Assembly (NCBI GenBank): GCA_018222915.1
Contig: JAAEZI010000008.1
Coordinates: forward strand, 41,691-105,690
Source of the DNA: Algicola sp.
GTDB lineage: Bacteria > Bacteroidota > Bacteroidia > Flavobacteriales > Flavobacteriaceae
Direction: 5' to 3'
DNA: 64,000 nucleotides
The notes below the pieces were generated by a model, which saw nothing but the letters and a program-made list of their open reading frames with translations, ran no database searches and was not told where the DNA came from. Of this stretch, positions 43,812 to 52,769 are shown one piece after another. Within the stretch, counting starts at the first letter, position 1. Each line of letters starts with the position of its first letter. The translations under genes were made by a program, and so were the position numbers.

Positions 43812-46118
43812 TTACACGGTTACCAAATTATTTGGAGAAATAGTCACAGGCTTTCCATTCACTAAAATTTCTAAATCCGTCGTTCCCTCTAGTGAAAAAT
43901 TGGTTTGATTCTTAGTTACCTTGATTTTTAAAATTTGATTTCTGAAGTTTATTTTAAATGAATACCCATCCCATTCTTTCGGGATTTTTGGCATAAATGA
44001 TAAGGTATTATTCTTGATGCGCATGCCGCCAAATCCTTCAACAATACTCATCCAAGTACCAGCCATTGACGTAATATGCAGACCTTCCTCTACTTCTTTG
44101 TTATAGTCATCCAAATCTAATCTTGAGGTTCTTAAGTAAAAGGCATAAGCTTGCTCCATACGATCTAATTTTGCCGCTTGAATACTGTGTACGCAAGGTG
44201 ACAACGAGCTTTCATGGACTGTAAAAGGCTCATAAAAATCAAAGTGGCGCTCTAATTCTTCCTTTGTAAAATGATCTTCAAAGAAATAGAATCCTTGTAG
44301 TGTATCTGCTTGTTTAATATAAGGAGAACGCAAGATGCGATCCCAAGACCATTTTTGGTTGATTGGGCGCTCCGACTTTGGCAAATCTGCTACAGTAATA
44401 AGTTCCTTATCTAGGAAGCCATCTTGCTGTAAATAGATGTTTTTGTCTTCGGAATAAGGAAAGTACATCCCCTCAGCAACTTTTTGCCACTCAGACATTT
44501 CGGCTTTTGACAATTTTGTTTTATTCATGATTCTGGTATGGTCTGAGCCGTATTCAGTTTCAACCTTACCAATGGTTTCCAAGGCATACTCAATACACCA
44601 TTTAGCGATGTAATTAGTGTACCAGTTATTGTTAACGTTGTTTTCGTATTCATTAGGTCCTGTGACACCAAGAATCACATACTTATTTTTCGCTTCAGAA
44701 AAGGTGGCTCTTTGATGCCAAAATCTAGCAATCCCTATCAAAACTTCAAGGCCTTTTTCTGGAATATAACTGAAATCACCTGTAAAACGATGATAATTAA
44801 ATATCGCATAAGCAATCGCTCCGTTACGATGAATTTCTTCAAAGGTGATTTCCCATTCATTATGACATTCCTCACCGTTCATAGTTACCATTGGATATAA
44901 GGCTGCTCCATTTGAGAATCCAAGTTTTTCGGCATTCTCAATCGCCTTTCCTAAATGGTTGTAACGATATTCCAATAAACTTTTAGCCACATTTTGATCT
45001 TTAGTAGCCATATAAAATGGTATACAATAAGCTTCTGTATCCCAATAGGTACTTCCGCCATATTTCTCTCCTGTGAATCCTTTAGGCCCTATATTTAATC
45101 GTGCATCTTTACCGAGGTAGGTTTGATTGAGCTGAAAAATATTGAAGCGAATACCTTGCTGTGCAGCCACATCACCTTCAATAGTGATATCGGCCATATC
45201 CCATATTTTCGCCCATGCTGTTTTTTGCATGTCCAATAAGGCTTCATAACCTAGTTCTGACACTTTATTTAAAACGTTTTTGGACGCCTCAATCAAATGG
45301 TCTTTATCGTGGTTTCTATCGGATACATAACCTCCATATTTTATAAGACTGACTGTATCCCCTTTCGCTACTTGTTTTTGGTAATTAAACGCAATTTTAT
45401 TCTCCGTGACTTTTACAGTTTTCTCTTGTGGTAGTGGCGTACCGTTTAAACGCAATTCGGTTTGCATATGGGTACAAACATGAAAATGCGTTTTCATTGT
45501 TTTTGAAACGATGTATGCTTGATCGCCATCATGGCTCACACTCAACACATCCCAAAACTTGTCGTCCCAGTTCGAGTCTTCATTAGTAATACCATTATCT
45601 AAATAAGGCGTAAATTCAATTTGAGCCGCTTCATTTAAAGGAGTTATTTGGTAATCAATAGCTCCAACTTCATCTATATCTAAGCTTAAAAACCGTTTCG
45701 TTGCGACTTCGATTTCCAAACCATTTTGAAGTGTTGCTGTAAAACTTCGAGACAGCCAACCTTCTTTCATATGAAGTTCTCTTCTGAAATTGGAAACATC
45801 AGTGCACTTGGCCAAATCTAATAACTCACCATTTACTTTAACATTGATCCCAATCCAATTAGGCGCATTAAGCACCTTTGCAAAGTATTCTGGATAACCG
45901 TTTTTCCACCATCCCACTCTTGTTTTGTCGGGATAATAGACACCGGCAACATAACTACCTTGAAACGTCTCACCTGAATAGTGCTCTTCAAAATTGGCAC
46001 GTTGACCCATGGCACCATTTCCAATACTCATTAAACTCTCTGAGGACTTAACATGTTCTGGGTTAAATCCTTCCTCTATGATTGACCAATTATTTGGTTG
46101 TATATAATTTTTGTTCAT
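43812..46118 (-). CDS. GH65 glycoside phosphorylase, probable maltose phosphorylase
   Basis: The 768-aa protein lacks a signal peptide, so it is cytoplasmic. GH65 features: SIGNGAMGQRANFEE near 31-45, KYGGSTYWDTEAYCIPFYM near 352-370 and TGPNEYENNV with E490, the residue matching the general acid of Lactobacillus maltose phosphorylase. The C-terminal beta domain is normal. The enzyme would split maltose with phosphate into glucose and beta-glucose-1-phosphate. Beta-phosphoglucomutase (11 bp upstream) and a sugar MFS transporter before it support this. Trehalose or kojibiose phosphorylase are related alternatives that only a phylogeny or assay would exclude. Confidence 0.92.
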   Translation of the reverse strand: MNKNYIQPNNWSIIEEGFNPEHVKSSESLMSIGNGAMGQRANFEEHYSGETFQGSYVAGVYYPDKTRVGWWKNGYPEYFAKVLNAPNWIGINVKVNGELLDLAKCTDVSNFRRELHMKEGWLSRSFTATLQNGLEIEVATKRFLSLDIDEVGAIDYQITPLNEAAQIEFTPYLDNGITNEDSNWDDKFWDVLSVSHDGDQAYIVSKTMKTHFHVCTHMQTELRLNGTPLPQEKTVKVTENKIAFNYQKQVAKGDTVSLIKYGGYVSDRNHDKDHLIEASKNVLNKVSELGYEALLDMQKTAWAKIWDMADITIEGDVAAQQGIRFNIFQLNQTYLGKDARLNIGPKGFTGEKYGGSTYWDTEAYCIPFYMATKDQNVAKSLLEYRYNHLGKAIENAEKLGFSNGAALYPMVTMNGEECHNEWEITFEEIHRNGAIAYAIFNYHRFTGDFSYIPEKGLEVLIGIARFWHQRATFSEAKNKYVILGVTGPNEYENNVNNNWYTNYIAKWCIEYALETIGKVETEYGSDHTRIMNKTKLSKAEMSEWQKVAEGMYFPYSEDKNIYLQQDGFLDKELITVADLPKSERPINQKWSWDRILRSPYIKQADTLQGFYFFEDHFTKEELERHFDFYEPFTVHESSLSPCVHSIQAAKLDRMEQAYAFYLRTSRLDLDDYNKEVEEGLHITSMAGTWMSIVEGFGGMRIKNNTLSFMPKIPKEWDGYSFKINFRNQILKIKVTKNQTNFSLEGTTDLEILVNGKPVTISPNNLVTV

Positions 46119-46129
46119 TCTTTTAAAAA

Positions 46130-46828
46130 TCAGTTGTCGATTGATACATTTCGTTTGGTTTGTTTTTTGTTTTTACCAGAAATAAGCCCTTTGAGAAAAT
46201 CTTGAGACATTTCCGTAAAATCTGTAAACACATAATCCGCTTCGTGTAATACCTCTTTTTGACCGATGCCAATAGAAATCATATTGGCAGTATTAGCTGC
46301 TTTAATCCCAGCAACAGAGTCTTCGAATACGATACAGTCCTCTGGTTCTTTATTTAGAAGTTTGGCACCAATTAAAAAGACTTCAGGATCGGGCTTTGCT
46401 TTTGATACGTCATTACCATCAACAATAGCTTCAAATTGTTCCAATAAATCTACTTTCTTCAGTATTGGTACGGCATTTTTACTGGCTGAACCTAAAGCGA
46501 CGGCTTGTTTATTTTCTTTTAAAAAATCTAGGGTTTGAGCGACATTTGGTAATATTTCAGAGGTATCCATTTGATTGATATGACTCAGATAATCATCGTT
46601 CTTCAATCCCATCAATCTTTTAAATTCGCCTTCAGATAAGGATTTATTTCCCCACTTTAATATTTTTTCTAAGGAGCGTTTTCTACTCACACCTTTTAAT
46701 TGTTCATTCTGCGCTTCAGAAAAGTCAATACCAATACTATTGGCCAATTTTTTCCAAGCTAAAAAATGGTATTTAGCGGTATCGACAATGACACCGTCTA
46801 AGTCAAATATGAATCCTTTTTTATTCAT
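46130..46828 (-). CDS. pgmB: Beta-phosphoglucomutase
   Basis: The protein is 232 aa from the ATG at 46828; an upstream in-frame TTG at 46837 would add three residues. It is a HAD phosphatase-fold enzyme starting MNKKGFIFDLDGVIVDTAKY, with the nucleophile and acid/base Asp residues in FDLDG. ALGSASKNA near 115 and EDSVAGIKAA near 170 are the other HAD motifs. It converts beta-glucose-1-phosphate from the phosphorylase into glucose-6-phosphate. It overlaps the transporter gene by 8 bp and lies 11 bp upstream of GH65, the standard maltose-phosphorolysis arrangement. Confidence 0.93.
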   Translation of the reverse strand: MNKKGFIFDLDGVIVDTAKYHFLAWKKLANSIGIDFSEAQNEQLKGVSRKRSLEKILKWGNKSLSEGEFKRLMGLKNDDYLSHINQMDTSEILPNVAQTLDFLKENKQAVALGSASKNAVPILKKVDLLEQFEAIVDGNDVSKAKPDPEVFLIGAKLLNKEPEDCIVFEDSVAGIKAANTANMISIGIGQKEVLHEADYVFTDFTEMSQDFLKGLISGKNKKQTKRNVSIDN

Positions 46829-48359
46829 TGATTTCAATTGCTGCTTTATCGTTTACTGTTAATGATAATATTCCTGCTAAAATCATAGATCCGCCACCCA
46901 CAAGAAGTGCATAAACAGGTTGATTATCGAAATATTTTGATACTAAAAACCCTAATATTGATGCTGCTACTAATTGAGGGATCACTATAAAAAAGTTAAA
47001 GACGCCCATATAGTACCCCATTTTAGATGCAGGTAAAGCACCAGATAGCATCGCATAAGGCACGGAAAGAATACTTGCCCAGGCGATACCAACACCGATC
47101 ATTGGCAACCATTCTATAGTAAATGTGGTAGGATTTGAAATAAAATAGATAGACATAAGTCCCAATCCACCAGCTACTAATGCGAGGAAATGGGTAAATT
47201 TTCGACTGGTTTTCTTCGCTAATAATGGCAACAAAAAGGCTACAGCTGCTGCAATGATGTTATAATTGGCAAACATCTCACCTACTTGATTGGCTCCAAG
47301 ATTATAAGCTTCGGAGGTTGCATCTGTCGCTTTGTAAATATGCTCTGTGACCGCACTTGTTGTGTAAATCCACATGGAGAATAAGGCGAACCAAGAGAAA
47401 AATTGCACCCAAGCTAGTTGTTTCATGACTTTTGGCATGAACTGAAAATCGTTCACAATTGTTACAAAACCATTGTTATAATTCTTAGCCTGTTGCATCA
47501 TTCCAGAAATTACAAGTACCACTCCTCCTAAAGTTATTAGCCCAAGTGTTAAGACGTATAAATCTTTTTTCAGATTAAAATGATAGACACCATAAGTCGC
47601 CACAAGACCAAAAATCAAAGTAATGAGGCCTTTAACCACATGAGATTTTCCGTTTGCCATAAACCACGATTCTGGTCGTTCCTCCTTCACGAATTCTTGA
47701 TTTTCAGCTTCTTGTTCTTCAAACACCTTCATTTCTTCAGGCGTGTATTCCTTAGAACGAATGACGGTCCAAAGTACTGCCAATAAAAATGCGGCACCTC
47801 CAATATAAAAAGAATACTTAACAGAATCTGGAATGATTCCTTCAGGTGCCGTGTTTGCAACACCTAAATGCGTTAAAATTTTTGGAAGTTTTGAAGCCAC
47901 ATACGCACCTATACCGATGAAAAAACTCTGCATTGCAAATCCTTTAGTACGCTGATGCTCGGGTAAATTGTCTCCAACAAAAGCTCTAAAAGGCTCCATG
48001 GACACGTTAATTGAAGCATCCATAATCCACAGCATTCCTGCGGCGAACCACAGTACTGGAGAATTCGGCATAATGAATAATGCAAAAGAGGCTAAAATAG
48101 CTCCAACGAGAAAATATGGTCGTCGTCGACCAAGTTTCGGATGCCACGTACGGTCACTGAAGTAACCTATAATGGGTTGAACAATCAAACCTGTTAGCGG
48201 TGCGGCCACCCATAAAATTGGGATATCTTCGACCTCAGCTCCTAAAGTTTGAAAAATTCGACTTACGTTGGCATTTTGTAGGGCAAAACCCATTTGAATT
48301 CCCAAAAAACCGAAACTCATGTTCCAAATTTCCCAGAAACCTAGCGTGCGCTTTTTCAT
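46821..48359 (-). CDS. MFS maltose/oligosaccharide transporter (glycoside-cation symporter-like)
   Basis: The 512-aa protein has about twelve membrane segments with a central cytoplasmic loop (about residues 205-240, rich in Glu). The N-terminus carries LGFWEIWNMSFGFLGIQMGF, typical of the SLC45/MFS maltose transporters, and the loop motif GYFSDRTWHPKLGRRRPYF near 66-84. It should bring maltose or maltodextrin across the inner membrane for the phosphorylase encoded two genes later. It is the first gene of the nine-gene operon; a TATCTTTG promoter box lies 90 bp upstream. Confidence 0.92.
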   Translation of the reverse strand: MKKRTLGFWEIWNMSFGFLGIQMGFALQNANVSRIFQTLGAEVEDIPILWVAAPLTGLIVQPIIGYFSDRTWHPKLGRRRPYFLVGAILASFALFIMPNSPVLWFAAGMLWIMDASINVSMEPFRAFVGDNLPEHQRTKGFAMQSFFIGIGAYVASKLPKILTHLGVANTAPEGIIPDSVKYSFYIGGAAFLLAVLWTVIRSKEYTPEEMKVFEEQEAENQEFVKEERPESWFMANGKSHVVKGLITLIFGLVATYGVYHFNLKKDLYVLTLGLITLGGVVLVISGMMQQAKNYNNGFVTIVNDFQFMPKVMKQLAWVQFFSWFALFSMWIYTTSAVTEHIYKATDATSEAYNLGANQVGEMFANYNIIAAAVAFLLPLLAKKTSRKFTHFLALVAGGLGLMSIYFISNPTTFTIEWLPMIGVGIAWASILSVPYAMLSGALPASKMGYYMGVFNFFIVIPQLVAASILGFLVSKYFDNQPVYALLVGGGSMILAGILSLTVNDKAAIEINE

Positions 48360-48419
48360 AATAGTATGTATTGGTTAATACTATTGACAAGCGATAAATA
48401 CTTATCAAAACCTAATTGT

Positions 48420-48435
48420 AGAAGTGAAAATATAA
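48420..48435 (+). promoter_or_regulatory. Shared AGAAGTGAAAATATAA element, copy 1
   Basis: This exact 16-mer is found again at 49807-49822 in the susC upstream region. Here it lies in the leader of the transporter operon and is reversed relative to transcription. An exact 16-nt match in two short regions flanking the same regulator gene is unlikely by chance. Confidence 0.4.
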
Positions 48436-48449
48436 GTTTTGAATGTGCA

Positions 48450-48457
48450 CAAAGATA
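48450..48457 (-). promoter_or_regulatory. Candidate -7 box of the nine-gene glucan operon
   Basis: The minus strand reads TATCTTTG, a full match to TAnnTTTG, 90 bp before the transporter start. Transcription would begin near 48443. It lies between the LacI-type gene and the transporter, so the operon need not depend on read-through from the regulator. A 16-nt element shared with the susC leader lies downstream at 48420-48435. Confidence 0.5.
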
Positions 48458-48469
48458 ACAAAGTTTTAT

Positions 48470-48487
48470 TTAATCTATGTTAAATTT
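48470..48487 (-). promoter_or_regulatory. Shared AAATTTnACATAGATT element, copy 1
   Basis: Minus strand AAATTTAACATAGATTAA, just upstream of the TATCTTTG box of the transporter operon. The same word with one mismatch occurs upstream of susC at 49784-49802, in the same sense relative to transcription. It partly overlaps the 3' end of the LacI-type gene. A role as regulator site or upstream promoter element is inference. Confidence 0.35.
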
Positions 48488-49541
48488 ACGATTTGGTAGA
48501 TTCTCTTTCAATGAGATTGGTCTCTATGACAACCGTTTCATAGATCTCTTCAACTTCTTCATCTGTTTCTTCCAACTCCAATCTATCAATCAACAAATCG
48601 GCCGCTCTTTCCCCAATTTCTTGACCATGTTGACTGACGGTTGTTAAGCTCGGCGTAGAATGTTTAGACAACACACCATCTGTAAAACTAACTACCTGCA
48701 AAGACTTGGGAATTTCCAATCCCATTTTTCTAGCCACCTTGATTGCAGTTACAGCATAAAGTTCGTTCACGGCAAAAATACCATCGATATGCTTGTTAGT
48801 TTTAAACAATTGTTCGATTTCAAGTTCCAATTTATCCAAATGTTCATCAGACAACAATTTGTCCTCTATCTTTAAAATCAATGAGGCTTTTGGATGCATT
48901 TTATGATCTTCCAAGGCTTCTAAATACCCTTGAGTTCTAAGTTTCCCCACACTAACATAGTCCTTTGTAGTAATAATTGCTATGTTTTTACAACCCGTTT
49001 GAATTAATTTATCGACTGCCTTTTTAGCTCCTTCAACGTCATCAACAATTACTTTATCACACGGAATTTCATTGACCACGCGATCGAACATCACAATAGG
49101 CATCCCTTGATTTATAGTTTCCATAAAATGATGATAATCTTGTTGTTGCAACGTTTCTTTCGCAATGGATAAAATAAACCCATCAATACTGCCATTCGCT
49201 AACATTTGCATATTGATGACTTCCTTATCAAAAGATTCATTGGAGAGTCCAACGATAACATTATAACCTCGTTTATTCGCAACCAATTCGATGCCCATAA
49301 TGACCGTTGAAAAAAAATAGTGAACAATCTCTGGGATAATAATCCCGATAGTTTTCGTTTTGCGATTTTTCAAGCTGAGCGCAATATTGTTTGGTCTATA
49401 ATTATACAATTTGGCAAAGGCCTGTACTTTTTGCCGCGTATCTTCACTAATTTCAACACTATTTCTCAACGCTTTTGACACGGTGGAGATGGATACATCT
49501 AATTCTTTCGCTATTTGTTTAAGGGTGATTTTTCTTTTCAT
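48486..49541 (-). CDS. LacI-family transcriptional regulator of the glucan locus
   Basis: The 351-aa protein has an N-terminal LacI helix-turn-helix and hinge: ITLKQIAKELDVSISTVSKA at residues 4-23, and NYRPNNIALSLKN with the hinge helix near 47-60. The rest is a periplasmic-binding-protein-like effector domain (GIIIPEIVHYFFS near 71, the DGFILSIAK near 115, GIFAVNE near 240). It should bind a sugar such as maltose and control the two flanking operons. The palindrome CGAAAACGTTTTCG at 49734-49747 is the obvious operator. It is 126 bp upstream of the transporter gene on the same strand and 318 bp from susC on the other. Confidence 0.93.
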   Translation of the reverse strand: MKRKITLKQIAKELDVSISTVSKALRNSVEISEDTRQKVQAFAKLYNYRPNNIALSLKNRKTKTIGIIIPEIVHYFFSTVIMGIELVANKRGYNVIVGLSNESFDKEVINMQMLANGSIDGFILSIAKETLQQQDYHHFMETINQGMPIVMFDRVVNEIPCDKVIVDDVEGAKKAVDKLIQTGCKNIAIITTKDYVSVGKLRTQGYLEALEDHKMHPKASLILKIEDKLLSDEHLDKLELEIEQLFKTNKHIDGIFAVNELYAVTAIKVARKMGLEIPKSLQVVSFTDGVLSKHSTPSLTTVSQHGQEIGERAADLLIDRLELEETDEEVEEIYETVVIETNLIERESTKS

Positions 49542-49733
49542 TATTAGGGTTTGTGATGGGAACTATCAACTAGACTAAAAACATCCAATTTAAGATAAAT
49601 AATTTGTATCTTTTCGTAAAATTGCATATTTTAAAATTCCGAAGATATCAATAATTGCATGGTATTTTTATAAATTCAATAATTTTAAGTGTTTTTAGGA
49701 GCATTACTGTTAAAATAAAAAAAGTTTTTAACA

Positions 49734-49747
49734 CGAAAACGTTTTCG
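49734..49747. promoter_or_regulatory. LacI-family operator palindrome
   Basis: CGAAAACGTTTTCG is a perfect 14-bp palindrome with a central CG, the typical form of LacI/GalR operators. It lies 113 bp upstream of the susC start and 193 bp upstream of the LacI-type gene. It is the only perfect copy I noticed in the window. Confidence 0.8.
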
Positions 49748-49748
49748 C

Positions 49749-49767
49749 AACTCAAATAAAATGAGTT
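49749..49767. repeat. Inverted repeat next to the operator
   Basis: AACTCA and TGAGTT form 6-bp arms around a 7-nt AT-rich spacer, directly after the LacI palindrome. It may be a second protein-binding site or chance. Confidence 0.3.
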
Positions 49768-49783
49768 AACTAAGGATATACCC

Positions 49784-49802
49784 AAATTTTACATAGATTT
49801 AA
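49784..49802 (+). promoter_or_regulatory. Shared AAATTTnACATAGATT element, copy 2
   Basis: AAATTTTACATAGATTTAA lies 58 bp upstream of the susC start and matches the word ahead of the transporter promoter with one mismatch over 16 nt. It includes the TAGATTTA near-match to a -7 box. Confidence 0.35.
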
Positions 49803-49806
49803 CACC

Positions 49807-49822
49807 AGAAGTGAAAATATAA
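49807..49822 (+). promoter_or_regulatory. Shared AGAAGTGAAAATATAA element, copy 2
   Basis: Exact 16-nt copy of 48420-48435, here in the susC sense and 37 bp before its ATG, probably within the leader or core promoter. Confidence 0.4.
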
Positions 49823-49859
49823 TCAAATTAACTAAAGCAACTAATTTTAAAAATTTTTT

Positions 49860-52763
49860 ATGAAGACATTTTTAAATGGCTTATTGTTACTAACTTTTTT
49901 AATGCCTGCTGTATTTTTTGGACAAACCAAAGTCACAGGTACTGTAACAGATGAAGCTAACGCATTACCGCTTCCTGGAGTAAACATTCTTGTGAAAGGA
50001 ACTACAACAGGAGCATCAACTGATTTTGATGGAAATTATTCCATAACGGCAAATCAGGGAGACGTCCTGGTATTTTCATATTTAGGATACGCAACAAAAG
50101 AAGTGACCTTTGAAGGTCAAACGCCTCTTAATGTCTCATTGACTGAAGATGCTGGACAATTAGATGAGGTCGTCCTCATAGGTTATGGTACGACGACTAA
50201 AAAAGATGCCACAGGTTCCATCGAGTCTGTAACGTCTGAGGATTTCACTAAAGGTAATATTGTAACTCCAGAAAACCTTTTACAAGGACGAGTCGCTGGT
50301 GTTACGGTCAATACTAGTGGTGCTCCAGGATCTGGTTCAGAAATTAGAATTAGAGGAGGATCTTCCATAAACGCCTCGAACAACCCATTAATCGTTATTG
50401 ACGGATTGCCAATTACTAATGATGGCGTTGGTGGTTCTCGTGGAATTTTGGCTAGTATCAACCCTAATGATATTGAGTCTTTTACCGTGTTAAAAGATGC
50501 CTCTGCAACAGCGATATATGGTTCGAGAGCCTCTAACGGTGTGATCATCATTGTCACTAAAAAAGGTAAATCAAAGTTTAGTGCCGATTATGATGTACAA
50601 TTTACGTTTGGTCAAATTGCAGATCAAATAGATGTATTTTCTGCAGACGAATTTAGAGAGTTGGTGAATTCACAACCTATCAACGGTTCTACGTTAAATA
50701 CAGATTTATTAGGTGAAGCTAGTACAGATTGGCAAGATGAAATATTTAGAGAAACAGTTTCAGCTTTACACAATGTTACTTTAAGAGGTTCCCTGTTTCA
50801 GGCATTACCTGCACGTCTTTCCTTTGGTGTCACCAAACAAGAAGGTGCCTTATTAACATCTGAATTTAACAGACGTAACCTCTCTTTAGCATTAAACCCT
50901 AGCTTATTAGACAACCACTTAAAAATTAATGTGAATGCTAATTTAGCATTTGAAGATAACCGCTTTGCAGATCAAGGGCAAATAAGTGCCGCTCAGCGAT
51001 ATGATCCAACACATCCTGTTTATGATCCAACATCGCCTTTTAACGGATTTTATCAACACAGAAATGGTGATATTCTCTTGAACGGAACGACTAACCCTGT
51101 AGCTAATTTATTACTAACGAACAATTACGGTAATTCTGACCGTTTCTTTGGAAATGTAAATTTTGATTATAAATTTCACTTTCTACCTGAAATGAAGTTT
51201 GTTGTGAATTTAGGGTATGATCAAACTAAAGGATGGACCGATAATAGTTCTGTTTTTGCTACCAATGATGATGTTACGGCTAATAATTCAGTAAGCTATC
51301 AGATAAGAAAAAACCAATCCCTAGATGGGTTTTTAAATTATAAAAAAGAATTTGGTGATGTAGACACCGACTTAACCGCTGGTTACTCTTATCAACGTTT
51401 TACCAATGAAGGTTTCTTCAGTGGTAACCGATTTGATCCTTTGAGTGTCGGTGATACATTTGCTGATCCTGATGTTGTTTTAATCGGATTTTTCGGTAGG
51501 GCTAACCTGACGTTTTTCGATAAATACTTAGTAACGGGAACTTACAGACGTGATGGAACATCACGTTTCTCTGAGAACAATCGCTGGGGCGATTTCTACT
51601 CAGGAGCCTTGGCTTGGCAAATTAGTGAGGAGGACTTCTTAAAAGATTCTGAAACCATTTCTAATTTAAAATTAAGAGTTGGTTACGGTATTACTGGGCA
51701 ACAAGAAATTGGGGAACGCGATTTATTTTTGAGTCGTTATAGATCTGGAAATGAAAACTCCCAATACCAATTTGGAAATGGTGTTGTGCAGTCGGTGATT
51801 CCTTCTGAAATTAATCCAGATTTAAAATGGGAGGAAACAAAAACTTTGGAAATTGGGCTAGATTATGGTTTATTTGATAACCGTATTTCAGGTAGTTTAA
51901 ACGTCTTCCAGAAAGATTCTGAAGACCTATTATTTAACGCACCTGTTCCTGATGGAAGCAACTTTTCTAATAGCATCGTTCAAAACATTGGTAATTTAAG
52001 AATTCAAGGTATCGAATTTACGACCAATGTGGATGTCATTAAAAAAGATGACATGAGCTGGAACTTTAATTTCAATGCAACTTTTCTAGACAGAGAAATT
52101 ACTGAATTGGCATTTGGCCAAGATGTGACCACTGGTGGTATTGCTGGAGGTACTGGTAACTTCATTCAATTATTTAGAGAAGGTGAAGCGCCTAACTCCT
52201 TTTACGTTTTTAAACAATTAAGAGATCAACAAGGTAACTTTATTGAAGGAGCTTACGCAGACTTGAATGGTGATAATATCATCAACGATGAAGATCGTTA
52301 TTTAAAAGCAGATCCTGATGCTGATGTTATTTTAGGATTTCAATCGAACTTTGAATACAAGAACTTCGATTTTGCATTCAACTTGAGAGCGAACTTAGGT
52401 AACTATGTGTATAATAACGCTAATTCATCGCGTGCACAATATGAATTGCTTTTAGACAATTCTGTTTTGGCGAATATTCCAACGTCTGTAATGGATACGA
52501 ATTTCCAAAGAACTTCAGATGTTATCATCTCCGATGTCTATGTTGAAAATGCATCCTTCTTAAAAATGGATAATATTACATTAGGATATACGTTCAAGGA
52601 TTTATCGCGATACGTCAAATCAGTCAGATTATGGGCAGGTGTTCAAAACGTATTTATTTTAACAGAATATAGTGGTTTAGATCCAGAGGTATTTGGAGGA
52701 ATCGACAATACCATCTATCCTAGACCTCGCAATATATTAATTGGTGCTAATATCAAATTTTAA
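49860..52763 (+). CDS. susC: SusC-like TonB-dependent outer-membrane transporter
   Basis: The 967-aa protein has a signal peptide ending near VFFGQ (21), then a carboxypeptidase-regulatory-like domain (VTGTVTDEANALPLPGVNIL, residues about 25-105), a plug domain (VVLIGYGTTTKKDATGSIES from about 105, with the SusC-typical LLQGRVAGVTVNTSGAPGSG) and a long 22-strand-type beta-barrel ending IGANIKF. It imports oligosaccharides across the outer membrane together with SusD, whose gene follows after 6 bp. The substrate, alpha-glucans, is inferred from the neighbouring GH13, GH31, GH97 and GH65 genes. The LacI-type operator lies upstream. Confidence 0.95.
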   Translation: MKTFLNGLLLLTFLMPAVFFGQTKVTGTVTDEANALPLPGVNILVKGTTTGASTDFDGNYSITANQGDVLVFSYLGYATKEVTFEGQTPLNVSLTEDAGQLDEVVLIGYGTTTKKDATGSIESVTSEDFTKGNIVTPENLLQGRVAGVTVNTSGAPGSGSEIRIRGGSSINASNNPLIVIDGLPITNDGVGGSRGILASINPNDIESFTVLKDASATAIYGSRASNGVIIIVTKKGKSKFSADYDVQFTFGQIADQIDVFSADEFRELVNSQPINGSTLNTDLLGEASTDWQDEIFRETVSALHNVTLRGSLFQALPARLSFGVTKQEGALLTSEFNRRNLSLALNPSLLDNHLKINVNANLAFEDNRFADQGQISAAQRYDPTHPVYDPTSPFNGFYQHRNGDILLNGTTNPVANLLLTNNYGNSDRFFGNVNFDYKFHFLPEMKFVVNLGYDQTKGWTDNSSVFATNDDVTANNSVSYQIRKNQSLDGFLNYKKEFGDVDTDLTAGYSYQRFTNEGFFSGNRFDPLSVGDTFADPDVVLIGFFGRANLTFFDKYLVTGTYRRDGTSRFSENNRWGDFYSGALAWQISEEDFLKDSETISNLKLRVGYGITGQQEIGERDLFLSRYRSGNENSQYQFGNGVVQSVIPSEINPDLKWEETKTLEIGLDYGLFDNRISGSLNVFQKDSEDLLFNAPVPDGSNFSNSIVQNIGNLRIQGIEFTTNVDVIKKDDMSWNFNFNATFLDREITELAFGQDVTTGGIAGGTGNFIQLFREGEAPNSFYVFKQLRDQQGNFIEGAYADLNGDNIINDEDRYLKADPDADVILGFQSNFEYKNFDFAFNLRANLGNYVYNNANSSRAQYELLLDNSVLANIPTSVMDTNFQRTSDVIISDVYVENASFLKMDNITLGYTFKDLSRYVKSVRLWAGVQNVFILTEYSGLDPEVFGGIDNTIYPRPRNILIGANIKF

Positions 52764-52769
52764 AAGACT

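Larger units (their letters stand above)
49542..49859. promoter_or_regulatory. Regulatory region between the LacI-type gene and susC
   Basis: This 318-bp gene-free stretch holds the LacI-type palindrome (49734-49747), a second inverted repeat AACTCA/TGAGTT (49749-49754 and 49762-49767) and the two words shared with the transporter promoter (49784-49802, 49807-49822). I find no exact TAnnTTTG box; the best near-match for susC is TAGATTTA at 49794-49801. The half nearest the regulator gene shows only AT-rich sequence. Confidence 0.6.

Noticed and set aside
50183..50557. 124-codon minus-strand frame within susC
   Set aside because: Antisense to the conserved plug domain of SusC; its composition is the mirror of the coding strand.
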